From the NCBI GenBank assembly GCA_034359265.1, contig CP136891.1, forward strand, positions 49,344,001 through 49,408,000: a DNA stretch of 64,000 bases, given 5' to 3'. Origin of the DNA: Canna indica. Taxonomy: Eukaryota; Streptophyta; Magnoliopsida; Zingiberales; Cannaceae. The notes beneath the pieces are model-generated. The model saw only the letters and a program-made list of their open reading frames with translations, had not been told where the DNA came from and did not search any database. The translations under genes and the position numbers were made by a program. This document shows, piece after piece, positions 45,812-57,015 of this stretch (the first letter of the stretch is position 1; every line of letters starts with the position of its first letter).

Positions 45812-46757
45812 TTATTCTTCATCATCTGAATAATAGTCTTCGAATTCTTCTTCTTCTTCCTCTTCTTCCTCTTCTTCCTCTTCTTCATCTTCTTCATCTT
45901 CAGCTTCCTCAATTTCATGATCGTCATCATCAGCATATTCAACTTCTAATTGAATTGACGTTGTGTCTGCATCCTCGAGTATTGGAATAATACGATCCAC
46001 AGCAGGAATATCTTCTTCTTGATAGAAACCAGGAGGATCATTTTCTCCTACTATCGGATCAATTTTTCCTCTACCTTTTGTCTTACAGACTACACGCCAA
46101 TCTGCTCTATCTTTATTTCGAGCCGGATACTTCGCGTAATATACTTGTTCGGCTTGTGATGCCAATATAAAAGGCTCATTTGCTGCCAATTTCGATTTAT
46201 AATTAACCTCAACAAGTTTGTATTTTGGATGAACTTTCATGCCCCTTTCTGTTGTATCGAACCAATGACATCTAAATAGGATCACTGATTTCAAGCCGAA
46301 GTAGTGCAACTCTATCACTTCTTCAATCAGTCCATAAAAATCCATATCACATTCAACATAGGTTGTCCCTTTCACGCAGACCCCAGCATTCATCGTCTTC
46401 TTTGCAAATGAATATTCAACCGTGTGAAATTTATACCCGTTAACAAAATATCCGCTATAGCACGACACAAGTCGCGACGGTCCACTAACAAACTCAAATA
46501 TTTTTTCATCTATTTCAGCTCTGTGATCTTTGCTGTAAGTCTGAATCCAAGTAGGGAAATCACGATTCCGTAATCTCCCGATCCAAAAATCGGCCATTCG
46601 AACAAATGCGGCACGGACATCGGATTTGATCACCCATGCTAACGAAATTCCGATTCGAATAGGCGAAATTTAGGAAGTACGTTACGCCTAATCGAAACTC
46701 ATTCGTTAAAGCTCCATGATCAAAACGTCGGTACATCCAACTTCGATCAGCCGACAT
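45812..46757 (-). pseudogene. Deleted TnpD-like transposase of CACTA-C: N-terminal domain joined to DUF4216-like end
   Basis: The ATG at 46757 begins MSADRSWMYRRFDHG and reads the transposase-associated domain to NGRFLDRE (about 46580). The sequence then jumps to RLRNRDFPTWIQ and the C-terminal DUF4216-like region (YVECDMDFYG, FRCHWFDT, long acidic tail). About 7 kb of CACTA-B coordinates lie between these points, roughly 2.5 kb without CACTA-C, and include all of the catalytic core. The two parts are in different frames, so no fused full-length product is expected. The acidic run is longer than in CACTA-A. Confidence 0.85.
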
Positions 46758-46832
46758 GATTCTGTCAATCAATGACAATTTCTTTGGTTAATGTCTTTAG
46801 GTGAGATGGTCCTATTCCATTCGGGATTTATG

Positions 46833-47020
46833 TTATTCGTACTGCACTTACGTTTTTATTTTAACTGTTAACTAATTATTCTAAATTTCGACAGCATCTC
46901 CCTACAGTTCTCCGAATACGCATATCATCTGGGCGCGTATCGGAGAACAAGAGAGATGTTGCCGAAATTTAGAATAATTAGTTAACAGTTAAAATAAAAA
47001 CGTAAGTGCAGTACAAATAA
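46833..47020 (-). repeat. Long leader hairpin of CACTA-C
   Basis: Arms of about 85 bp. The left starts GTACTGCACTTACG (46839) and the right ends CGTAAGTGCAGTAC (47014), with few mismatches and a short loop near ATATCATCTGGG. It lies about 76 bp upstream of the transposase-derived ATG, as in CACTA-B, and is absent from CACTA-A. Confidence 0.88.
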
Positions 47021-47218
47021 CTATATTCCCAAATTATCCAATCAGGGACAATTCAAGAATTGTACGTCGTATAAAAGATCATCTACTTCTTTTACACGAA
47101 CATACAATCCCCGAACGGATCTAAGGTTTTGCTAAATCATATCCGACTGATCGATGCGTACGTGAAACATATCAACTCGTCGGATGGATGATTATTTTCT
47201 AAATGTTTTGAGACAGTT

Positions 47219-47485
47219 CGAGTCCATATTGGACGATTTCGGCGCGCGTCCGAAGTGGACGATTCCGGCGCGAGTCCGAATTGGACGATTCCGGCGCGCG
47301 TCCGAAGTGGACGATTCCGGCGCGCGTCCGAATTGGACGATTCCGGCGCGCGTCCGAATTGGACGATTCCGGCGCGCGTCCGAAGTGGACGATTCCGGCG
47401 CGAGTCCGAATTGGACGATTCCGGCGCGAGTCCGAATTGGACGATTCCGGCGCGAGTCTGAATTGGACGATTTCGGCGCGTGTCC
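47219..47485. repeat. 26-bp minisatellite in CACTA-C (ten units)
   Basis: Ten units of TCCGAAGTGGACGATTCCGG plus CGCGAG or CGCGCG, differing at a few positions. Because 26 is not a multiple of three and the unit has no stop, all plus frames stay open and give false ORFs (47184-47498 and its shadows). Confidence 0.95.
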
Positions 47486-47927
47486 GAAATTAATCTAAAC
47501 CCTAATAATTAATCTAACAAATTAAACAATTAATCTAAACAATTAATTAACATTTATAAAATAATTAATTAACAATTTCAAAAACAATATATATATATAT
47601 ATATTCCGGCGCCGGAGTCCACCCTCCGGCGCCGGCGTACAGTGGCCGGACACACTGTCCGGCCACTGTAGAAGGTCCGGCGGCGGCCATAGGCCGACCG
47701 CCGCCGGCCGAAACCCTAGAAATAGGGTTTCGGTCGGATTTTAACATCTCCGGCCGAAACCGTATAGGCCGGCCGATCAACATACCGGCAGCAGCGGCAG
47801 CGGCGCGTCGGCGAGAGGCGTCGGCGAGAGGCGTCGGCGTCGGCAGCAACGGCAGCAGCGGCGAAGTTCTCGGCAGGAGGCGGCGGCGGCAGCAGCGGGA
47901 GGAAGAAGGGTCGGGCGCGAGAGCGTG

Positions 47928-48244
47928 CCCTATATAAACTTATCAGCAACGGCTCACTCTCCCGTTAGAAAGCCGTTGCTGATAAGTTATCATCAGCAAC
48001 GGCTCACTTATCCGTTAGAAAGTCGTTGCTGAAAATTAAAAAATCAGCAACGGCTAGCCTTTCCGTCCGAAAGCCGTTGCTGATAATTAAAATAATCAGC
48101 AACGGCTCGGTTTTTCGTTAGAACGCCGTTGCAGATACAGATATCTGCAACGGCTCGGGCGGCCGTAAGAATGCCGTTGCAAATAGCAACGGCTTGAGCG
48201 GCCGTTGCTGATAGCCGTTGCTGAAGTCCAAGTTTCTAGTAGTG
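47928..48244 (-). promoter_or_regulatory. TATA box and right subterminal repeats of CACTA-C
   Basis: Read on the minus strand, GTTTATATAGGG (47939-47928) follows an array of AGCAACGGC motifs that reaches the terminus at 48244. It is the largest such array of the three elements on this side. Confidence 0.6.
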
Positions 48245-50013
48245 ATATTTTCAACACTTTGATGGATGTTTCTGGAAAAACTAAAGATAATGTCAAAGCC
48301 CGACATGATCTGAAAATACTTTGTAAGAGACCGGAGTTGGAGTTACAAGAGGTTAACAGATGATATCTGAACCCGAAGGCTCCATATGTGTTAAAGAAAC
48401 AACAGATCAACGATGTTTGTCAATGGATAAAAGAACTCAGATTACCCGATGGATATGCTTCAAACTTATCTCGATGTGTGAACGTCGGTGATTGCAAAAT
48501 ATCAGGGATGAAGAGCTATGATTGTCATGTATTCATGCAGAGATTGCTTTCGATCGCATTCTGAGATCTTCTACCTGATAATATTTGGGGTCTGTTGACT
48601 GAATTAAGTATGTTTTTTAGAAACATTTGTGCAAATATCCTTCGAGTCGAAGATATGTCAACACTTGAAAGTAATATTTTTGAAATTATATGTAAGCTGG
48701 AGTAGTTTTTTCCTCCTGCCTTTTTTGACTCGATGGAGTATCTACCAATACACTTGGCATACGAGGCACGAGTTGGTGGCCCCATTCAATACCGGTTGAT
48801 GTACTTATTTGAAAGATACATGAATCGTTTGAAGAAAAAAGTAAAGAACACCGCAGCTATTGAAGGATCAATATCTGAATCGTATATCATCCAAGAAATT
48901 TCAACATTCTGCTCATTTTACTTTGAATCGATAGTACAGACAAGATTTGATCGTCTTTCACGTAATGACGACGGGGAAGTTTGACATTCAGATGGACGTT
49001 TAAATATATTTTTTCACTCTGGTCGTGCTTTTGGTTCTCGTCCATCTCAACACTTAAGCAACGAAGAGTATCATTTGGCACACTTGTACGTATTACTCAA
49101 TTGTCCAGAGATTGAACAATTCATTAATATATTTGACATTAAGATGGTGCAAAAATACTTTATTCACAACGATCAAGAATTGGAGAGATTACGGAATCGT
49201 GATTTCCCTACTTGGATTTAGGCTTACAGCAAAGATCACTGAGCTGAAATAGATGAAAAAATATTTGAGTTTGTTAGTGGACCGTCGCGACTAGTGTCCT
49301 GTTATAGCGGATATTTTGTTAATGGGTATAAATTTCACACGGTGGAATATGCATTTACAAAGAAGATGATGAATGTCGGGGTCTGCGTGAAAGGGACAAC
49401 CTATGTTGAATGTGATATGGATTTTTATGGACTGGTGGAAGAAATGATAGAGTTGCACTACTTCGGCTTGAAATCAGTGATCCTATTTAGATGCCATTGG
49501 TTCGATACAACAAAAAGGGGCATGAAAGTTCATCTAAAATACAAACTTGTTGAGGTTAATTACAAATCCAAATTGGTAGCAAATGAGCCTTTTATATTGT
49601 CATCACAAGCCAAACAAGTATATTACGCGAAGTATCTGGCTCGAAATTAAGATAGAGCAGATTGGCGTGTAGTCTGTAAGACTAAAGGTAGATGAAAAAT
49701 TGATCCGATAGCAGGAGAAAATGAGCCGATACCTGATGTGACAGATGGTTTCTATCAAGAAGGTGATCCTCCTGCTGTAGATCGTATTATTCCAATACTC
49801 GAGGAGGCAGACACAGTGTCAATTCAATTAGAAGTTGAATATGCTGATGATGACGATCATGAAATTGAGGAAGCTGGAGATGAAGAAGATGAAGAAGAGG
49901 AAGAATTCAAAGACTATTACTCAGATGATGATGAATAATTGTAAAGTATATCTTATATTAAATATATCTCTACTATATATATAATAATCTAATTATATGC
50001 CTATTCGACAGAT

Positions 50014-51526
50014 ATGTCTGGTCGTGGTTATCGTCGTAGGAGAGCTCTGGAGTCTCCGATCGGTGAGACTCCAGCACTTACTCATGTTGCTGATCCTCTT
50101 GTCGATGATACTGCTGAGGCTAGTACATCCAGACGCAGGCGGCCACGCGGGCCGAACAGGTGGCAGCCTCCACCAGCCACAGTGTCACGCAGATTCATTA
50201 GTGTGATTGGGGAGCGGTAATATATAATGAATTATGATTCATTAAAATTCATTATATCATAATATAATATTAAAATTTATTTTTGTTGTGCAGGTTTGAG
50301 CAAGAAGAAGTGCCAAGGAGCATTTCTTCTACCATTCGACGATACATGCACGGGGCATGGCCCACGTGGTCTCACGTGCCCAGTCAGCACGTCGACATGT
50401 TATGGCGCGAGTTTGAGGCACATATTAAATTTTTTTTTTACACATGCATGATGATTAATATTGTTACTGATATTATTGTTTTGTAGGCTCGCTATACATG
50501 GGTTGAGGACCAGAGGTCCTTCATTTACACTGCTTGGGAGGTTATTTCCCGGACGAGGTACAACGGGCAGCTGGGGCAAGCCCGGTCCCAGGCGATGGCC
50601 TGAGCTGGGACCACTAACATCGCAAAGACTCGGGGATACGACCCCGATTGGATTACTCCGGATATATGGGACTAGCTCGTGGCATTATGGTCAACGGATC
50701 AATGGCAGGAGGTTTTTAGGACTGCGGCTAGAAATCGCATGTCGGGGGGAGGAGCGCGTCACACTGGCGACTCTGTTGCATTTGCTGTGCACGCGAACCG
50801 TATGGTAAGTATACCTTAATTTTAATTTTATATTTTATTTGTTACTCTGTGTACTAATTAATGTATTTGTTTTGTAAATGTAGACGACGTGTTGGACGAC
50901 GGGACTATCCAGCGACCCTCCTCGATGGCGGTGTTTGAGCGGACACATCGTCGAGTGCATGGGACGGGGGAGTACATCGACAACCGTGCTGCATTTATTA
51001 TGGTAAGTATATTTGTTTAAATTATTCATTATATATTTATAATTTAAGTTTTATGAAAAATATTAAACAAAAAATTAAACTCGAGTAGGAGACCTACAGT
51101 CAGACGGTGATACAGCGCGGAGACACCCCCGAGGACTTTGACGCAGCAGCGTGGGTCGATGCTGCAGGTGGCTGGGACCACGGCCGCGTGTATGGTTTTG
51201 CAGATAGTCGTCATGCGCGAGCCGTGCTAGGGCCACTTGGGGCACCGACCCCTCCGCATGCTGGTGAGCGGCCGTCGACCTCCAGGTCCAAAGATGATCA
51301 TAGTAGCAGGATAAGGACACTGGAGGAGACGGTCATGCGTCAGATTGAGTTGATGGTGAGTCAGAGTCAGATGATGGCGGATATGCAAGTTATGCTACGC
51401 AACTTGTCAGGTCATCCCGGAGCAGCATCATCTGATCCATCGTCCTTGAGTCAGTCCACGCTAGTGTACACCCAGGCACTCTAGACTCCGCCATATGATC
51501 CAGACCATCCTCCATCGTCATCGTGA
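50014..51526 (+). pseudogene. TnpA-like / Ptta-type gene of CACTA-B, with stops
   Basis: Exons parallel CACTA-C: 50014-50216 (MSGRGYRRRRA; donor GGGGAGCG|GT), from 50294 (FEQEEVPRSISSTIRRYMHG), about 50487-50804 (ARYTWVEDQRSFIYTAWEVI), about 50883-51003, and about 51089-51526 (GDTPEDFDAAAWVDAAGGW, coiled coil). In-frame stops interrupt the core (TGA after SQAMA; TAG after DIWD) and the last exon (TAG at 51482-51484 after YTQAL). Exon 4 is also shifted. The gene is non-functional. Confidence 0.75.
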
Positions 51527-51799
51527 GATTTATTATTATTTTTATTATATTGACTTTGTTACTTCGATACTATATATATTTCAGTTTTGTTTTGTTTGGA
51601 TATTGATACTTAAATTTTGCATTTGAATAGTTTTTATTCGATTGTGGATAATTATAAATATAAGTATAATTGTTTTGATATATAGCTGAGTGTATTTGTG
51701 ATGTGTGAATGGATGTGTGTATGGGTGTATGGGTGTGTGAGTTATGTATCAGATAATGTATCAATGTATTAATGGAAATTTAGAATTTTGAAGTTTTTT

Positions 51800-52169
51800 C
51801 GGTTTCAGTATCTAATAATCAACAACGGCTTTCCCACGGCCGTCCGTGGGAAAGCCGTTACTAAAAGTGTATCGAAAGCCGTTGCTGAAGACCTACAGCA
51901 ACGGCTTAGCAACGATCTTTCACTAATGGTGTTGCTACGGACACGTGGGCCGTTGCTAATAATTGTTATCAGCAACGGAACCAGGTCCGTGGCAAAATCG
52001 TTGCTGATAGTATTATTAGCAACGGCCTCTCTGCTGATCTGTTGCTAAGTTATCAGCAATGCGTGTTTCTGCAACGGCTCCGTTGCAACGGGCGGAGCCG
52101 TTGCACACCGTTGTTGATGGTTTTCAGCAACGGCTAGAGCCGTTGCTGATGCCCATTATTCCAGTAGTG
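51800..52169. repeat. Right subterminal repeat array of CACTA-B
   Basis: AGCAACGGC/GCCGTTGCT motifs run from about 51822 to 52150, ending in the terminus CCAGTAGTG. Several copies have single-base changes, consistent with an older, decaying element. Confidence 0.8.
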
Positions 52170-54700
52170 TCGACTGAATGATAAACTCATTTATCCGATG
52201 CTATCCTAAGCGGTATAGTAAGTAGCAAAGCACAAAACCTTAGTAACCTTACCGATTACAACACTCGGCTAGGAACACTTTCCTGCTTACCGCACCACCA
52301 TTAAAGGTATCCTCATACCATCATATGGTTTCATTGTCGTATAGAACACCTCTCATTCTTCTCAAGTGCCTGAGAGAGTTCTCCATGTGCACTTCAATGT
52401 TATTCTCTAGGGTTTTGCCCAAAATTTGCTAGATACCTCTAAGGTATAAGTAATATCAAGCCAAGTGCAAAGCATCACATGATGGATCTCACTGCCGTAG
52501 CATATTGGATCTCACTCATCTTTTGTCTCTCCTCAGGTGTCTTAGCAGACATCATCTAAAAAGACTAATGCAATGACTCTTAGGCAAGTAACCTCTTTTA
52601 CCACCTTCGATGCTAAAACTCTTTTAGAACTGTATCAACATATATACATGGGCTGGGGTAAACCAGACATCCTTTTAGACCTATCCACATAGATCCTAAT
52701 GTCAAGCATACAAAAGGCCTTTCCCAGATGTACCATAGAGAATCAGTATGGGAAATAACTGGAGCATGAGAATGCTTTTCCCACAAGTATGCCATACAAT
52801 ATGACTACAGTTCCACGAAACACCATGTCAACACAAGGTTCATCCACATTTTTGATAAAATCAAAACCCTTTTGACTATCTCATCAAAACAAATGTTTCA
52901 ACTCTTCGATGCTAGCTGTAGTCCATAAGGACCTCTGCAGCTCACATACCTTACTTGGTCCAACTGAGGATACGAACTCCTCTGGCTATGTCATATAGAC
53001 TTCTTCATAACGGAAGAACGCAGTCTAGACACCCACTAGCCAAATCTCGTATTCATAGTAATATCTTGATGGACTTGAGTGCTGGAATTGGTGAGAATGT
53101 CTTATTGCAAACAAGCTATTGTCTGGATTATATCGCATTCACAGCTAGTCTGGTCTTATAAGTCCACACCTTGCCAGTTGCTCAGATCTTTCCTAAAGAT
53201 CCTCCTGCACCCTATAGGAGTTATCCTTTTTGAGCCAGTCAATCGAAGTCCGTACTTGGTTTGAGTCGAGTTTCGATTTTCATAATTCCACCACATAGTG
53301 TCAACACATTTGACCATTAAGAGATCGCGGATTGTCTGAATCTAAGTCATACCATATGGCTAGATATCATCACTCAGGCAGTCTACATAGTCTCCTAGAA
53401 GAGTGATGGGAAGTAATAATTACATGGATTAGTTTAACCTATGAACTTTTCACTAGTTGTTGCGATTTTATTTGTGGTTACTGAACTTCACCAAGTTCAA
53501 CATATCTTCCACTCCCACTTTCCTCGACAAACTCCTTTTCTCAGAAAGTGGTGACAAAACTCCATTTGTTTAGTTGGGAGAACTTGATACCCAAAGCATC
53601 CTTTTAGGATATCGCTCAAAATTTCGCACTTGGTCAAGTTTGTCATATCTAGGCAACCCCAAATCATGAGAGGTATCAGACTCGGTTTCTTGTCATTCAA
53701 TATCTTATATGGTGTACCAGAGACAAACAATATTATGGTCGCTACAATAGCTTATCCCCTAAAAAGAGATTGGAAGCTAAGTATGTATCACATCATATCC
53801 AATAAGGTGTGATTCCTCCTTTCAGACACACCATTGTGTCAGGAGGGGTCCATACAGAGATAATCTTATTATCTTCCAGATAATTCAGAATCCTAGTGGA
53901 TAAGTATTCTATGCCTCGATCCAATTGAAAGCCTATAGTACTTATTCCAATATATTTCTTTAACTTCACTTTCATACTCCTTAAATGATTAAAAGGTATC
54001 AGGTTTGTGCCAAAATAGGTGGAGATACCTGTGCCTAATCATATCATAGGAGTATCATTTTTTGGCTTGAGTTGTTATCGGCCTGCATACACTTATGTTG
54101 GCCAACTCTAATCATCCCAGCGCGCCTTTCACTGGGCCTGATGAACAGAGACTTGGTCAAAATCTCCTTGAGACACACTTCTCAAGTTCTGACTATGATT
54201 CATAATCGCCCAAAGTCATAAAAGTCAAAAGTAGGTGAGGTTAATTTTATCTCTTTGTGCATTTTTAAAATATTTATCATTAACATTTAAAACCATTAAA
54301 CCAATTGAGACGTGTCCAGTCGTATATAACTCATCAGAATGGTTCATGCAACAACTATTGCATTTTAAAGAACTTTTCACAACCTTGTTCAGTCAAGAAA
54401 GGAAAAATGACGTTCTTTTATTAACAATGGAGCAAATCAATTATACAATTCAATGGTCTTTGCCTAATAGCAGACTTATACAAAAGGTTCCTACGACTAA
54501 GGCTGCAACTCTTGTGCCTATCACCTTCCCAAAGGTCACAGTTGCCTTTTGTCAAGTCTTCTACTTTTTTTCTTCTCCTGCAACATCTTGCAGATGATGA
54601 TTGATATCAAATACTCGGTATAAAATACCATAAAGTAGAGTTTAATGTCGAAGTGTTTTCTATAACGTACGCACCTGAAGCGGCGATTTCAAAAACCATC
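52170..54700 (-). pseudogene. copia pol remnant (integrase, reverse transcriptase, RNase H start)
   Basis: Read on the minus strand from the right. The integrase has DRGIEYLSTRILNYL.....WTPP (about 53920-53820) and KPSLIPLMIWGC (about 53700-53640), then LPTKQMEF at the integrase end. The reverse transcriptase has PIGCRRIFRK (about 53220), CNKTFSPIPALKSIKILL (about 53110-53060) and YVDTVLKEF (about 52640-52614). A QYATAV-like block near 52490 corresponds to the A.AVGS.MYA region. I could not find an intact YVDD box. Many stops and shifts occur. The RNase H part breaks at CACTA-B and resumes at 40321. Confidence 0.65.
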
Positions 54701-55520
54701 TTCAATTTTAACTCTGCAAAATACTCTTTGTAGTTGCGCTTCTAGTGGCAATCTTTACCACAATGATAGCAGGTGTCATTGGGAACAACTTTCCCTTTCT
54801 TCTTGATATTTCTCATGGGTTTCACAGTTCTGTTTTTCACTTTGTTCTTAATAGAGTATAATTTTGCCTCAGAGGCATCTCCCACTAACAAGACTGTGTC
54901 CTTATCCTTCATAAGGTGGGACTCAACAATCTTCAACATATTAAGGAGCTCGGGAAGCGAGACGTCCTACTTCTTTATGTGGAAGTTATCAACAAACTGT
55001 GAACATGAATCCGGGAGGGATTGAAGTACTAAGTCCTAACTTTGTTCCTTGTCTATGGAGAACCCCAACCTCTCTAACTCCTCAATCAAATTGATTAGTT
55101 TGAGGACATGGGTCTCAACAAGAGTGTTATCCTCCATTTTGGCACGGAAGAGTTGTTTTAATATCTTGTACCTAGCTATCCTCATATGCTCACCATACAA
55201 CAACTTGAGGTGATCGAGGATAGCTTCGATATCTAAATGTTCATGCTGCTTTTGCAACTCATCGGACATGGATGCCAGCATTATGCATCGAACAATGGTG
55301 CTATCTTCACTCCAAATTTCTTGTAGCTTCTCATAAGCCATCCTCTCTTCCTCGGTGTAATCCCCTTCCCTAAGGGGTGGCATCGGTCCCGGTGAATCAG
55401 GAATGTGAGACAGATTCTCTAAATGAGGACGATCCTTAAATTTCGCATCCAATCGATGTAATTCGGTCAAGTTAATTTATTTTCATTGATGAAGCAATCT
55501 AACGATAGTAAAGGTGACAT
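54700..55520 (-). pseudogene. copia gag remnant
   Basis: The probable start is the ATG at 55520-55518 (MSPLLSLDCFINENKLT, then a stop, then NYIDWMRNLRIV in frame). A shift then leads to the long open part 55470-55036 with IPDSPGPMPP, IVRCIMLASMSDELQKQHE and LKLLYGEHMRIARYKI. These are standard copia gag blocks. After a stop comes LPELLNMLKIVESHLMKD and a zinc-knuckle start CYHCGKDCH (about 54770-54745), in which the expected pattern C..C....H....C is truncated by a stop. It is non-functional. Confidence 0.8.
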
Positions 55521-57015
55521 GATATACTACAAAGAAAATAAAGACATGAATGGGCAAATATTCTACATGCATGTTTATTGAGGTCTTTTAATTAATCATG
55601 TCTCCCACTAATTTTCGCAGTTCCATAATACCCTCCGGTTTGGAAGCGGAAAGCCCTCGTTGGTAGACTTCCTTAGGGGAAAATGGAATCCCACTTCTCC
55701 TACTCGGGTCTCGCATGTAACACGACAAACCCTAATAAGTCCATGGGTAGGTAATTATTTACCGATCAAATCACTATGTGACTTCCAAAAGTTTTGCCTC
55801 TAGGGCAACCGAGGTCTTGTGTGTGTACAACAAACCAAAAAGCCCTAGTTGAGTCGGACCCATTGTTCATATGCCATAGTGAGAAAATAACCACCCTTGA
55901 GTGTAGCTCAACAAGGTAAGTCATGTACAAGCCGGTAGTAGTGACACAAAAGGGATATGTGCCATATGAGGTGCAACATGTCTATTACCACAAAAGGCCT
56001 TGTGTGTGCACAACAAACCCATTGTGACAATAGACACACTTGTCCCTCATAACGATGTAAGGCATGATCGATATTCTTAATATCTTAGCCATTCATACTC
56101 AATATTATTGGAGGGTTTCTTCATGGAATTATAATTATCTAAGCTTTCAACAATTGAAGCAAAAGCAATAAATACAAGCATAAAGTAGATAAGAATGATT
56201 ATGGATGTTCTAAGGGTTCCACCCGAGCCACCGGGTGAAGCAAGGCCATCATCCTAGGGTTTTTAGGGAGCTCTGTCTTGCCAAAGCGCTGCCCAAAACA
56301 ACCTTGTAGGTTGTCGGTTCCATCAGTGCCTTCCTGGGGTTCAAGCCGTCATCCACATGGCGCCGAACACCTCCTCTCTATACGCGCACCAAAACCGGGC
56401 AGCAAGCGTGCTCGTCGCAAATCTGCCCCTAAACTTCTAATTTTACAAAACTAAAAGAAGAAGACATCAAACAACCCTTGGGGAAAGGTTTAAGGAAAGG
56501 AAGAAGAGGATTACAATCAGAATTCTTAAGAGGAAGGCAGGGGTACACAAGCCCTATTAAAAAAATATAATGTTGAAGTTTCATAAATCTACAAGCAATC
56601 ATCACAACCATGTTTTACACACAGTCACATGTACATTGGGCTCATCCATAATCATCTTTTCATGCATCACGTCATATATGAAAAAGAAATAAAAAAATAG
56701 AATCCGAAATCGCGCAAATCCGATCACGTTTCCACCCGAAATGGTTCAAACAACACATGCTCAATTTTTTGGTTCTCGGGGCTGTTCAACCATGAACCCA
56801 TGGGATTTTTGAGTTTAAATTTTGTTCAAAATCAATATGGACAGTAGGCTTCCACCTCGATTCATCACATGAATCATGGAGCCAAGTGAACGACTCAAAA
56901 ATCCTCGAAAACCAAAACCAGGCAACATGACGTTTAGGGAGCGAACGGTTTGTAAACGTGACCAAAATGCGAAATAAAAATTCCAAAAATTTGCTAAAGG
57001 TGGCTCTAATACCAC
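55521..57015 (-). other. copia untranslated region between 5' LTR and gag, with PBS
   Basis: About 1.5 kb without coding signal. The PBS lies at 57014-57001 on the minus strand (TGGTATTAGAGCCA) next to the LTR edge at 57016. Such a long 5' leader is unusual but not unique among plant copia elements. Confidence 0.7.

Larger units (their letters stand above)
43507..48244 (-). mobile_element. CACTA-C: internally deleted En/Spm-type element nested in CACTA-B, TSD ATA
   Basis: The termini are CACTACTAGAAA and TTTCTAGTAGTG, with ATA at 43504-43506 and 48245-48247. Length is 4738 bp. It lies in the transposase gene of its own relative CACTA-B. It keeps the terminal arrays, the TATA box, a ten-unit minisatellite, the leader hairpin and a TnpA-like gene, but its transposase joins the N-terminal domain directly to the C-terminal domain. 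This resembles defective dSpm elements known from maize. Confidence 0.93.
41730..49938 (+). pseudogene. TnpD-like CACTA transposase of CACTA-B, split by CACTA-C
   Basis: The ATG at 41730 gives MSADRRWMYRRLD, the usual start of the transposase-associated domain (about 41730-41990, with CCICLNERFLDRETVTLHLY). A linker, a zinc-knuckle-like C..C..CP.C region (about 42484-42560) and the catalytic core (LGLCTDGFNPFG; HNLDVMHIEKNVFDN at 43461-43503) follow. CACTA-C interrupts right after VFDN, and the frame resumes at 48245 with FNTLMD. DUF4218-like and DUF4216-like regions follow (YVECDMDFY, FRCHWFDT) and an acidic end. Stops include TAA at about 42585, TGA at 43188, TAG at 48706-48708 and TAG and TGA at about 49218 and 49240. 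Most could be CAA, CAG, CGA or GGA changes. Confidence 0.85.
40322..52169 (+). mobile_element. CACTA-B: En/Spm-type element inserted in copia RNase H, itself split by CACTA-C
   Basis: The left end is CACTACTAGAAATTGGG and the right end is CCAGTAGTG. Outside CACTA-C the element is about 7.1 kb. Genes are on the plus strand: TnpD-like transposase (41730-49938, with CACTA-C inside) and TnpA-like gene (50014-51526). The 3-bp flanks are CCC (40319-40321) and TCG (52170-52172), which do not match, so the target duplication has decayed. The right terminus also has one changed base. Both ends carry the AGCAACGGC array. Confidence 0.88.

Noticed and set aside
47184..47498. Three overlapping plus-strand ORFs with RIGRFRRASE-type repeats
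   Set aside because: They are readings of the 26-bp minisatellite in CACTA-C; the unit has no stop and shifts frame each repeat.
40322..52169. CRISPR-like array suggested by regularly spaced GCCGTTGCT repeats
   Set aside because: Repeats are short, in both orientations, irregularly spaced and confined to CACTA ends in a plant genome.
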